From Bacteroidetes bacterium 43-93 (GTDB lineage Bacteria > Bacteroidota > Bacteroidia > Chitinophagales > Chitinophagaceae): DNA of 64,000 nucleotides. The position numbers and the translations under genes are program-made. Shown one piece after another: positions 48,131 to 56,722 of the stretch (positions are counted from its first letter, which is position 1; each line of letters starts with the position of its first letter). Below the pieces are notes generated by a model. The model was given only the letters and a program-made list of their open reading frames with translations, made no database searches and was not told where the DNA came from. The stretch spans positions 1 through 64,000 of the forward strand of contig MKUO01000021.1 in the NCBI GenBank assembly GCA_001897855.1, given 5' to 3'.

Positions 48131-49558
48131 TTGGAAAGTAACAATTCATTTCACAGGTCACTAACGCTGCTCGATGGCACATTGATGGTCATCGGGTCCA
48201 TGATTGGCTCCGGTATCTTTATCGTAAGCGCCGATATTGCCCGTAACGTAGGTAGCGCAGGTTGGTTAATAGTTGTATGGCTTATTTCGGGCTTTATTAC
48301 ATTATCTGCAGCGCTTAGCTATGGCGAGTTGAGTGGCATGTACCCGCACGCGGGTGGCCAATACGTTTACCTCAGGGAAGCTTTTGGTAAAATGTTCGGG
48401 TTTTTATACGGCTGGGCATTTTTCGCAGTGATACAAACAGGTACTATTGCTGCCGTAGGGGTTGCCTTCGCTAAGTTTACAGGCTATTTTATCCCTTCTC
48501 TCGGAGATAGTAATATTTTATTAGGCACAGCAGAAGGCTTCCACATCTCAGCAGCGCAGTTATTAGGTATAGCGGTGATTGTGGTGCTTACTTATATCAA
48601 TACACGTGGGGTAGAAGGAGGGAAATGGATTCAATTCATATTCACATTTGCTAAAATAGCAGCCTTAGCTGCTCTAGTGATCTTTGGATTTATTTGGGTA
48701 AAAGATGCAGGCATCGCACACGCAAACTGGGATATGGCCTGGTTTGCAAAAAAACTGGGTACAGAAGGCGGTGCCATAACCCACGAAAGCCTGTCGCCCA
48801 ACACTTTAGTTATTGCTATTTGCGTATCCATGGTTGGTGCCTTGTTTTCCAGCGATGCGTGGAATAATGTAACCTTTATTGCCGGGGAAATAAAAAAGCC
48901 GAAAAGGAATATTGGCTTAAGTCTTTTTATAGGTACCGTAGTAGTTACATTGCTTTATGTGTCTATGAATTTTATGTACCTAAACGTATTGAGCGTTACA
49001 GAAATTGCCAATGCTCCGGCAGACCGTGTCGCTGTAGCAGCCGCGCAAAAAATATTTGGTGCTTTAGGTACTGGGTTAATTGCCGGACTTATCATGGTAT
49101 CTACATTTGGCTGTAATAATGGTTTGATACTTTCCGGTGCACGTGTGTATTATACCATGGCGAAGGATGGTCTGTTTCTGCCATCTGCAGGTAAGCTCAA
49201 TGTCAAAGGGGTGCCGGCCAAAGCATTGTGGATGCAGTGCATCTGGGCGTCGGTACTATGTTTGAGTGGGCAGTATGGTAATCTGCTCGACTTTATCATT
49301 TTCACTGTTTTACTTTTTTACATACTGACCATCTGGGGCATCTTCAGGCTCAGAAAAACACAGCCCAATATCCCGAGGCCGTATAAAGCCTTTGGTTATC
49401 CAATAATACCATTACTATATATATTGATGGCTGCTGTAATTTGCGTTGTGTTATTGGTATCAAAACCGGGCTATACAATGTTGGGTCTTGTTATCGTACT
49501 CATAGGCATCCCCATCTATTTATATCTTCAAAAAAGAGAGCGCACGGCAAATGAATAA
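48131..49558 (+). CDS. APC-family amino acid permease
   Basis: This 475-aa polytopic permease has about twelve helices and the APC N-terminal signature LTLLDGTLMVIGSMIGSGIFIVSADIARNVG (in part). The first-helix glycine motif is GSMIGSGIF, followed by GGQYVYLREAFG. It imports amino acids; specificity (LAT- or cationic-type) is not clear. The start codon is TTG at 48131: the first ATG in frame (48185) would remove the start of helix 1, and no upstream in-frame ATG precedes the TTG before the preceding gene. The last bases overlap the kinase start by 8 bp. Confidence 0.9.
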   Translation: MESNNSFHRSLTLLDGTLMVIGSMIGSGIFIVSADIARNVGSAGWLIVVWLISGFITLSAALSYGELSGMYPHAGGQYVYLREAFGKMFGFLYGWAFFAVIQTGTIAAVGVAFAKFTGYFIPSLGDSNILLGTAEGFHISAAQLLGIAVIVVLTYINTRGVEGGKWIQFIFTFAKIAALAALVIFGFIWVKDAGIAHANWDMAWFAKKLGTEGGAITHESLSPNTLVIAICVSMVGALFSSDAWNNVTFIAGEIKKPKRNIGLSLFIGTVVVTLLYVSMNFMYLNVLSVTEIANAPADRVAVAAAQKIFGALGTGLIAGLIMVSTFGCNNGLILSGARVYYTMAKDGLFLPSAGKLNVKGVPAKALWMQCIWASVLCLSGQYGNLLDFIIFTVLLFYILTIWGIFRLRKTQPNIPRPYKAFGYPIIPLLYILMAAVICVVLLVSKPGYTMLGLVIVLIGIPIYLYLQKRERTANE

Positions 49559-50549
49559 AGGCGATATAGAACGGTTGTTCGACGACATGCAGCATCTGCA
49601 CGTTGTTGTTGTTGGTGATGTGATGCTCGATACCTATCGTTGGGGGATAATAGAACGTATGTCGCCGGAAGCGCCTGTTCCGGTGGTTTCTGTTAAAAAT
49701 AAAGATGCAAGGTTGGGTGGGGCAGCTAACGTTGCACTCAACTGTAAAGCGCTTGGTGCGAAAGTAACATTGGCGAGCGTAATAGGTAATGATACGGAAG
49801 GATTGGAGCTATTGCAACTAGCGGCAGAAGCGGGTATCAATACTTCTTTGATCATGCAAAGCAAGTATCGCCCCACAACTACCAAAATGCGTATCATAGC
49901 AGGGGATAAGCATGTAGTACGTTTAGATGAAGAGGTATGCGATGATTTGCTGATCGAAGAGGAACACCCTTTCCTTGACATGGTAATGCGGTTTCTCCAG
50001 ATCGAGAAACCTGATGTTGTGATCTTTGAAGATTACAATAAAGGTGTCCTGAAAGAAAATGTAATTCATCGTCTTGTAGCACATTGCGGAGAGATCGGAA
50101 TTATTACAACTGTAGATCCGAAGTATAGGAATTTCCTCGCCTATAAAGATGTTACCGTATTCAAACCTAACCTGAAGGAAGTAAGAGAAGGTTTGGGCCT
50201 GAATTTAGACGATCTTAATACAGAGAGTCTTAACAGCGTACATATTAGGTTGAAAAAAGAACTCAATCACCACGTCACTTTTATAACCCTGTCAGAAAAA
50301 GGCGTTTACTTCAGCAATGGTAATTCGGCCATAATTCCTTCTCACGTACGGGATATTAAAGATGTTTCCGGTGCAGGTGATACAGTCATCGCTACTGCAT
50401 CTATAGTATATGCCCTGACCAAGAATGCTGCTGTAATGGCTGCAATTTCTAATATTGCCGGTGGCTTGGTTTGCGAGCATGTAGGGGTAGTGCCTATAGA
50501 TAAGCAACAGTTATTGGCTGAGTGTGAACGTATAATTAAAGAAACATAG
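49551..50549 (+). CDS. RfaE1/HldE-type heptose 7-phosphate kinase domain protein
   Basis: This 332-aa cytoplasmic PfkB/ribokinase-fold sugar kinase matches the RfaE domain I: VVVVGDVMLDTYRWGIIERMSPEAPVPVVSV (in part), RLGGAANVALNCKALGA, VIFEDYNKGVL, and the C-terminal PfkB signature DVSGAGDTVIATASI with the catalytic Asp. It should phosphorylate D-glycero-D-manno-heptose 7-phosphate for LPS or related surface sugars. The nucleotidyl-transferase domain of bifunctional HldE is absent, so it is the kinase alone. It is tightly linked to an upstream permease (8-bp overlap) and to recQ (4 bp). Confidence 0.9.
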   Translation: MNKGDIERLFDDMQHLHVVVVGDVMLDTYRWGIIERMSPEAPVPVVSVKNKDARLGGAANVALNCKALGAKVTLASVIGNDTEGLELLQLAAEAGINTSLIMQSKYRPTTTKMRIIAGDKHVVRLDEEVCDDLLIEEEHPFLDMVMRFLQIEKPDVVIFEDYNKGVLKENVIHRLVAHCGEIGIITTVDPKYRNFLAYKDVTVFKPNLKEVREGLGLNLDDLNTESLNSVHIRLKKELNHHVTFITLSEKGVYFSNGNSAIIPSHVRDIKDVSGAGDTVIATASIVYALTKNAAVMAAISNIAGGLVCEHVGVVPIDKQQLLAECERIIKET

Positions 50550-50553
50550 TAGA

Positions 50554-52719
50554 ATGAATGCATACCCTATTCACCAGGTATTAAAACAGTTTTTCGGTTA
50601 CGATTCTTTTCGCCTCAACCAGGAGGCTATTATAAATAAGGTACTTTCAGGAAGGGATGTAATGGCTATCATGCCAACAGGAGGAGGTAAATCTATTTGT
50701 TACCAGGTGCCTGCTGTTCTATTTGATGGCCTTACAGTAGTTATTTCTCCGCTTATAGCCTTAATGAAAGACCAGGTAGATGCATTACATGCCAATGGAA
50801 TCAAGGCGGCCTTCCTCAACTCTACCTTATCTACGCAGGAACAAAATACTGTCATTGCGGCGGTAAGAAATAAAGAAATAAAATTGTTGTACTTAGCCCC
50901 GGAGCGATTGATGAGCAATAACATGCAATTCATGAATTTTCTTGCTACGGTACGATGCTCTTTGTTTGCCATAGACGAGGCACACTGTATCTCTCAGTGG
51001 GGACACGATTTCAGGCCTGAATATCTTGGGCTTGCTGCATTAAAACAGAGATTCCCGCAGGTGCCGGTGATAGCGCTTACTGCCAGTGCAGATGTAATAA
51101 CACAAAAGGATATAGTTGACAAGCTGCAATTGTCAAATCCGGAAATATTCATCTCGAGCTTTAACAGGGCAAACATCAGTTATTATATACAGCCCAAACA
51201 AAAGGTTTTTGAACAAATAACTCAATACCTGCAGGAGCATAAGGATGATAGTGGTATCATCTATACATTATCGCGTGCAAATACGGAAAGCATTGCGGAA
51301 AAATTGCGCGAAGCAGGATATAGTGCATCGCACTATCATGCGGGCATGGGCAATGATGAGCGGAGTAGGGTACAGGAGTCTTTCCTGCGGGATAATACCA
51401 AAATAATAGTTGCTACGATAGCCTTCGGTATGGGTATAGACAAGCCCAATGTGCGTTTTGTAATGCACTATGATGTGCCTAAAAATATGGAGGGTTATTA
51501 CCAGGAAACAGGCCGTGCAGGCAGGGACGGTTTGCCCGGTGATGCTATACTGTATTATTCGCGTAGCGACATTAATAAGCTGATGCGTTTTGTAACGGTA
51601 GAGAACAATAATGCGCAGACTGCAATCCTAAAGAAGAAGCTATGGCAGATGAAGGAGTTTGCGGAACACGAGGGCTGCCGCAGGCAATATATGCTGCAAT
51701 ATTTCGGTGAGGATGCTCCTGCGTATTGTGGCAGTTGTGATTATTGCCTCAGTAACCTGGAGCACAAGACAGCTACTATCGAAGCGCAAAAAATATTATC
51801 GGCGGTGATACGTACCGGCCAGAAATATGGCGCCGACTATCTTATTGATTTCCTCAGAGGGTCTAGCAGCAGTAAAATTGTGCCTGCTCATAAAGAATTG
51901 AAGACATACGGTGTAGGAAAAGATTTAAAGAAAGAAGAATGGCAGAGCATTGTGAAACAAATGCTGCAACAACAATTAGTAGATGTTGAAGATAGTTCTT
52001 ATCCTGTATTAAAATTGAATGATGCTAGTAACAGGATATTAAAGGGATTGCAGGAAGTAGTGTTATTAGTACGGAAGCCTATGGAAGAAAGTGTAAGCGC
52101 ACAAACTGCACCGCAACACGACCCTAAGCTGCTAACAGAGTTGAAAGAAATAAGAAGAGAAATAGCAGAAGCAGAAAATGTACCGGCCTATATTATTGTT
52201 GGTGATAATACCCTCCTTGATATGGCAACGTACCTGCCGCTTTCCCAAGATGGGCTAAGGCGAATTTCAGGGTTTGGAGATTATAAGGTCAATAAATATG
52301 GTCCCGCATTTCTGAAAGTCTTACAAAGCTATGCTGCCGGTAATAATCTGGAATCACGCATTCATCTTAAATCACCTAAGCGGGAACGTGCAGACCGTAC
52401 CGAAAAGCCTGTTGCGGGTGCTACACATAAAGCTACGCTGGCATTATTTAACGATGGATATAGCATCGAAGAGATAGCATCAAAGCGAGGCTTGTCTCAG
52501 GGGACTGTAGAAGCGCATTTATCCGTGTTTATAGCCAATGGCGAGCTGAATGCCTCAAAAATATTACCCAAGAATAAACTGGACGTGATTATAGCTCTTA
52601 TCAAACAAACCGGATTTACTAATGTCCTGAAGCCATTAAAAGATCTATTGCCTGAAGATTATACTTACGGCGATATAAAAATAGCACAGGCGCATTATGA
52701 GTGGGTAAAAGATAGCTGA
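50554..52719 (+). CDS. recQ: ATP-dependent DNA helicase RecQ
   Basis: This 721-aa SF2 helicase unwinds DNA 3'-5' in recombination and repair. The Q motif and Walker A lie in DVMAIMPTGGGKSICYQVPAV (about 35-53, in part), motif II is IDEAHCISQWGHDFRPEY, motif III ALTAS, motifs V-VI IAFGMGIDKPNVRFVMHYD and YYQETGRAGRDG. The RQC zinc site has Cys at CRRQYMLQYFGEDAPAYCGSCDYC (in part), then the winged helix. An HRDC domain (about 525-600) and a C-terminal HTH_40-type segment (IEEIASKRGLSQGTVEAHL) complete it. Full-length. It is followed by a perfect terminator. Confidence 0.96.
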   Translation: MNAYPIHQVLKQFFGYDSFRLNQEAIINKVLSGRDVMAIMPTGGGKSICYQVPAVLFDGLTVVISPLIALMKDQVDALHANGIKAAFLNSTLSTQEQNTVIAAVRNKEIKLLYLAPERLMSNNMQFMNFLATVRCSLFAIDEAHCISQWGHDFRPEYLGLAALKQRFPQVPVIALTASADVITQKDIVDKLQLSNPEIFISSFNRANISYYIQPKQKVFEQITQYLQEHKDDSGIIYTLSRANTESIAEKLREAGYSASHYHAGMGNDERSRVQESFLRDNTKIIVATIAFGMGIDKPNVRFVMHYDVPKNMEGYYQETGRAGRDGLPGDAILYYSRSDINKLMRFVTVENNNAQTAILKKKLWQMKEFAEHEGCRRQYMLQYFGEDAPAYCGSCDYCLSNLEHKTATIEAQKILSAVIRTGQKYGADYLIDFLRGSSSSKIVPAHKELKTYGVGKDLKKEEWQSIVKQMLQQQLVDVEDSSYPVLKLNDASNRILKGLQEVVLLVRKPMEESVSAQTAPQHDPKLLTELKEIRREIAEAENVPAYIIVGDNTLLDMATYLPLSQDGLRRISGFGDYKVNKYGPAFLKVLQSYAAGNNLESRIHLKSPKRERADRTEKPVAGATHKATLALFNDGYSIEEIASKRGLSQGTVEAHLSVFIANGELNASKILPKNKLDVIIALIKQTGFTNVLKPLKDLLPEDYTYGDIKIAQAHYEWVKDS

Positions 52720-52725
52720 TACAAC

Positions 52726-52764
52726 AAGGGCTGCATATCGATATGCAGCCCTTTGTTTTTTTAT
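52726..52764. terminator. Bidirectional terminator between recQ and the T9SS protease
   Basis: AAGGGCTGCATAT-cg-ATATGCAGCCCTT, a perfect 13-bp stem, followed by TGTTTTTTT. Confidence 0.92.
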
Positions 52765-52774
52765 CTTTACCTGA

Positions 52775-54733
52775 TTAGTAATTGGTCAGTTTAAATGTTT
52801 TTTTGCCGTTAGGGGTAACTACTTCCAGCAGGTACAGGTCATCTGAAGCCGGTAATGTAATTGTTGTTTCAGATAGCTCTTGTGTGGATATTAATTGTCC
52901 TACAGAATTATACAAGTTGGCTTTCCCGGCTGTTACGCCATTCAGCATAATTTTGTAAGAACCTTTGGCCGGCAATTTAGAAATTGCAATATCAGCAGAT
53001 GCAGAATTTACATTTACAACATCTGTATTAGGATTCGAAAGTACACGTAATTTTGCTGGAAGGAATGCCACATTGTTTCCTGTTAATGGGTCAGATGTAG
53101 AAGTGTTGTATGTTACCATTGCACCTACATAATACTGTCCGGCGGGCGTGCTGCCTGGTATCGTTACTTCGTAACTGGCTGATGTACTCATCGCCTCTTT
53201 TGCAAATGTAGCCCATACATATCCCGGTGACAAAGCATAATCGCCTGCATCGTATAAAGAGTCTTTTGACAGGAAAAAGCGTACAACTACATTAGATAAG
53301 TCGGAGTTTGACATATTTTCCACAGTAATTCCGCTAATGCTGATGCTATCCCCGGCTTTTGCAGCAGTTGCTGTTGTTGCCGGTTTTAGTCCGGTTCCAT
53401 CCACTGCATAGTAAGATTCTACACCTAAATCTACTATGTTAGGTATCGTTGTTAGGTTGTTGTAATCCAATCGAACATATGCTGCATCAATAGCGTGTAC
53501 ACCAATGCCATTTTCATAAATGCCATAGCTGATCCCTTGCATTACTGTAGGTACACCATAATCGTAGCTTTCATTACCTGATACCTGGAAACCCCACGCG
53601 TGTCCTAATTCATGAGAGATCACCGCCTTATAAACAAATGCGGTACCTTTTACCTGGTCCCAGGGATTGTCTGTATAGGTATATCCTGGGTTCGCAAATA
53701 TATCTGTTTCCCCGATTTCATTTGCGGATGACCCACCTATTGGCACCGTAAAAGCTACTTCACCCGTAGACCAGCTATATCCTGAACCAAAATATGTAGT
53801 AAGCTCTGCATTTGTAGGAAAGCCTCCAAATTCACTATACCCATTAGTAAGGGCTGCATGTCCGGTACCAGGAATAGATTGATAAATATTCACAACGTTG
53901 TTCCAGTTGTTCATTGAAGCAGCATTTAAACTATACCAGGGCGTAGAAGATGTTGGAACTTGTTTCATTGCCGCTGGAAGATATCTAAAAGCACCCACCG
54001 ATAAAGTTCCGGTAGTCTTTTGCCCCGGCATTCCTTCATTGGCTGGTTCTGAAGTAAAAGTTGATGATTGTGCTTTGAATGTTATACTATATTGAGACGC
54101 TAACAATGTTTTAAATTTATTGAGCGTCAGTGGCTCTTCATCTTTTGTATAGGTAACTAATGGTTTTGCTTCCCTGCCATCAGTGGCCCTTGCATATTGC
54201 ATGAATTCATGAGGATTACGGCTTTCATCTATGATAGCAATACCATTGGCAATAGAAAGCACTTTTTTTGCGCTTAATTGTATACGGTCACCGTCAATAC
54301 CTGTAACAAAATGACCATCAAGCATTAAGTATTCGTCCGTCGTGTTGGCATCTTTCACTATGCGATACATAGCTTTATGTCCTAATAATGGGTTCATCTC
54401 TCCACGTCCTTTATCATGAGAGAATATCAGGTATCGTACATTAGGCTTTAAAGAAGGGGTATGTGTTACACGTATTGTTTTATTGTTTAACACACCGCCG
54501 GCGTATTGTAGGTCCAATACGCCGTTTTTGTTTTGCGCAACTTCAATATTTCTAAAACTAACCACAGAAAGCGGCATATTCTTTTCGTTGGCGCTATAAG
54601 TGACTTCTTTTACTGTTCCTATAAAGATATTGTCCGCATCATCACGCATTTGTGATAAGGAAGGGTCATAACACTGGCAATACGATGCAAATGAAGCAGA
54701 TGCCATTAAAAGGGTAATGTAGATTTTTTTCAT
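52775..54733 (-). CDS. Secreted zinc-metalloprotease-like protein with CARDB and T9SS type A domains
   Basis: This 652-aa protein has a signal peptide (MKKIYITLLMASASFASYCQ) and an N-terminal region with Cys in CYDPSLSQMRDDADNIFIGTV, similar to TIMP/NTR-like starts. It has a zinc-protease core with HELGH at 374-378 (ISHELGHAWGFQVSG) and a Met-turn-like PTVMQG at about 395-400. The usual third His of HExxHxxGxxH is Val384. After this come a CARDB/APHP-like domain (about 455-565, ISGITVENMSNSDLSNVVVRF, in part) and a short T9SS type A domain (KANLYNSVGQLISTQELS ... LEVVTPNGKKTFKL). It is exported to the surface. Confidence 0.84.
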   Translation of the reverse strand: MKKIYITLLMASASFASYCQCYDPSLSQMRDDADNIFIGTVKEVTYSANEKNMPLSVVSFRNIEVAQNKNGVLDLQYAGGVLNNKTIRVTHTPSLKPNVRYLIFSHDKGRGEMNPLLGHKAMYRIVKDANTTDEYLMLDGHFVTGIDGDRIQLSAKKVLSIANGIAIIDESRNPHEFMQYARATDGREAKPLVTYTKDEEPLTLNKFKTLLASQYSITFKAQSSTFTSEPANEGMPGQKTTGTLSVGAFRYLPAAMKQVPTSSTPWYSLNAASMNNWNNVVNIYQSIPGTGHAALTNGYSEFGGFPTNAELTTYFGSGYSWSTGEVAFTVPIGGSSANEIGETDIFANPGYTYTDNPWDQVKGTAFVYKAVISHELGHAWGFQVSGNESYDYGVPTVMQGISYGIYENGIGVHAIDAAYVRLDYNNLTTIPNIVDLGVESYYAVDGTGLKPATTATAAKAGDSISISGITVENMSNSDLSNVVVRFFLSKDSLYDAGDYALSPGYVWATFAKEAMSTSASYEVTIPGSTPAGQYYVGAMVTYNTSTSDPLTGNNVAFLPAKLRVLSNPNTDVVNVNSASADIAISKLPAKGSYKIMLNGVTAGKANLYNSVGQLISTQELSETTITLPASDDLYLLEVVTPNGKKTFKLTNY

Positions 54734-54789
54734 AATGTTATTTAAGTTGCGCTAAGATAGGTATTTGCTAATTATATATAGTCAATATA

Positions 54790-56679
54790 CTATTTTGTTC
54801 GGGCCAGCAGTGTAGATAAGGGTAAAGTGATGGTTTTTCCCTTATTATCCTTTCCATAGATAGTGTATACACTTAGTGTTTGCATGTTGTATGGAATGTC
54901 AATGGGTTCTTTATATTGTTTATACGCCCCACTGTCAAATGAATAGTATATAGTTTCGTCTTCAATTTCAGTGCTCAATTCTACCTTAAGTTTACCTTTT
55001 TCTTTATATGGGCGTACAATGGCATCATATGCGCTTCTGGCATAGTTAATGCCTGCAACATCCGCACGTTTCATTTGTTTTTCCATGCGGCTCACGAATC
55101 CCGGCCAGTCACGCTTGTCTTTAGGGCTCCAAAAAACATCAGACAGCGCCCATGCCCGTGGATACGTCATATACTCACCATGATGTATATCGTACACTTT
55201 TTCAGCCCACAGATTCGCTTGCCCGCCTAAAATATATTTAGGGTCGACGCCATCAGGGATGGGTTCAAACTCATATGCTTTCTTGAGGCGAACTGAACCC
55301 CATGTCAAGGATTCCGGTTCCACCGAGATATCACCTTGGGGAAGGTCTATATAGGTATATTGGCTTGGGGTCATTATCACTTCGTGACCCAGCTTAGCTG
55401 CTTTTGTGCCTCCTTCCATGCCTTTCCAGCTCATTACGGCGGCGTCAGGTGCCAATCCACCTTTTAGTATTTCGTCCCAGCCTATTACTTTTTTCCCTTT
55501 CGATTCTATGATTTTAGCTACTCTTTTAACAAAATAACTTTGTAGCTGATCGCTGTTCCTGAATCCCTGCTCTTTCATTAACTTCTGGCATCCAGGATCC
55601 TTTTCCCAATAGCCGTGGTAGCATTCATCTCCCCCCATGTGTATATACCCGAACGGGAAAAGGTTTGCTACTTCTGTAAATACGGTGTCCAGAAAAGTAT
55701 ATACCCGTTCATTAGCAGGGTCAAGTGAATTGTCAATAAATATTTTAAATGTTCCGTCTTTATACCATTCGGATACTTTGCTGCCCGGGTTTACGAATGC
55801 TTTTGGGTTGTTGGTGCAGGAAAGGTCAGGATAAGCAGCTATAGCAGCCGCACTGTGTCCCGGTACATCTATTTCAGGCATTACTTGTATATGTCTTGCC
55901 GCAGCGTAGGCTATAACGTCCTTTATTTGTTCCCGTGTATAGTAACCGCAGTCGGTTGCAGGCTCACCATCTTTAGGCCATTCATAGTCACCAAATTTAC
56001 CGGTACGGTTTACCCTGCATCCACCTATTTGTGTCAATCTTGGCAGGCTCTTGATCTCAATTCTCCAGCCATGATCGTCAGTAAGATGCCAGTGAAATAC
56101 GTTGTACTTATATCGTGATATATTGTCGATATAATGCTTTACCTCTTCTACGGAAAAGAAATGTCTGCTCACGTCCAGCATTATCCCTCTCCAGCCAAAT
56201 CTTGGATAATCTACAATGCTCACGCCCGGTATAGTCCAGCTCACTCCATTTTGTATGGTATGACCCTCTATTTCTTTAGGCAGTAATTGTAATAGCGTTT
56301 GTACACCATAAAACAGGCCTGCAGATGTATTGGCGTTAATAATCACTTTATCGGAGCTTACATCAAGCGTATAACCTTCCGGGCCTATTTCTGTATTTTG
56401 CTTTTTGTTGATGTTCAGTTCTATAGCCCCGGGCTTGTTACCAGTTTTTACAATATACCCTGTCGCCGGTGTTAATCTTTCCGACAGGCAATTTGCCGCG
56501 CTCTGTGCCTCTGCCGATTCCACGCGTACAAGAATAGGATTACTTAGCTTAAAGGAAACAAATTTATTGGTGGTAACTCTTACCGGCTGTGGGATGATGT
56601 AAACATCCTGGGACCGGGCATAGAAATAAACGCTAACCATAGCAACTATAGCCAGCACTATAAAAGATACTTTTTTCAT
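54790..56679 (-). CDS. Beta-N-acetylhexosaminidase (GH20)
   Basis: This 629-aa exported enzyme has a signal peptide or anchor (VSFIVLAIVAMVSVYFYARSQ) and an N-terminal GH20b domain (about 25-155). The catalytic GH20 TIM barrel follows: GWRGIMLDVSRHFF, FHWHLTDDHGWRIEI, VMPEIDVPGHS, and the Asp351-Glu352 catalytic pair in HMGGDECYHGYW, plus WKGMEGG and LGGQANLWAE for substrate Trp. It removes terminal GlcNAc/GalNAc from chitin oligomers or glycans, fitting a chitin-degrading Bacteroidota. ATG at 56679 is used; sequence upstream to 56742 belongs to the intergenic part. It is 43 bp downstream of the GH3-type gene, in the same direction. Confidence 0.94.
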   Translation of the reverse strand: MKKVSFIVLAIVAMVSVYFYARSQDVYIIPQPVRVTTNKFVSFKLSNPILVRVESAEAQSAANCLSERLTPATGYIVKTGNKPGAIELNINKKQNTEIGPEGYTLDVSSDKVIINANTSAGLFYGVQTLLQLLPKEIEGHTIQNGVSWTIPGVSIVDYPRFGWRGIMLDVSRHFFSVEEVKHYIDNISRYKYNVFHWHLTDDHGWRIEIKSLPRLTQIGGCRVNRTGKFGDYEWPKDGEPATDCGYYTREQIKDVIAYAAARHIQVMPEIDVPGHSAAAIAAYPDLSCTNNPKAFVNPGSKVSEWYKDGTFKIFIDNSLDPANERVYTFLDTVFTEVANLFPFGYIHMGGDECYHGYWEKDPGCQKLMKEQGFRNSDQLQSYFVKRVAKIIESKGKKVIGWDEILKGGLAPDAAVMSWKGMEGGTKAAKLGHEVIMTPSQYTYIDLPQGDISVEPESLTWGSVRLKKAYEFEPIPDGVDPKYILGGQANLWAEKVYDIHHGEYMTYPRAWALSDVFWSPKDKRDWPGFVSRMEKQMKRADVAGINYARSAYDAIVRPYKEKGKLKVELSTEIEDETIYYSFDSGAYKQYKEPIDIPYNMQTLSVYTIYGKDNKGKTITLPLSTLLARTK

Positions 56680-56722
56680 TGCTTCTTTAAAAAGGTAATA
56701 TACGAGCTTGTTTACAGAGAAC

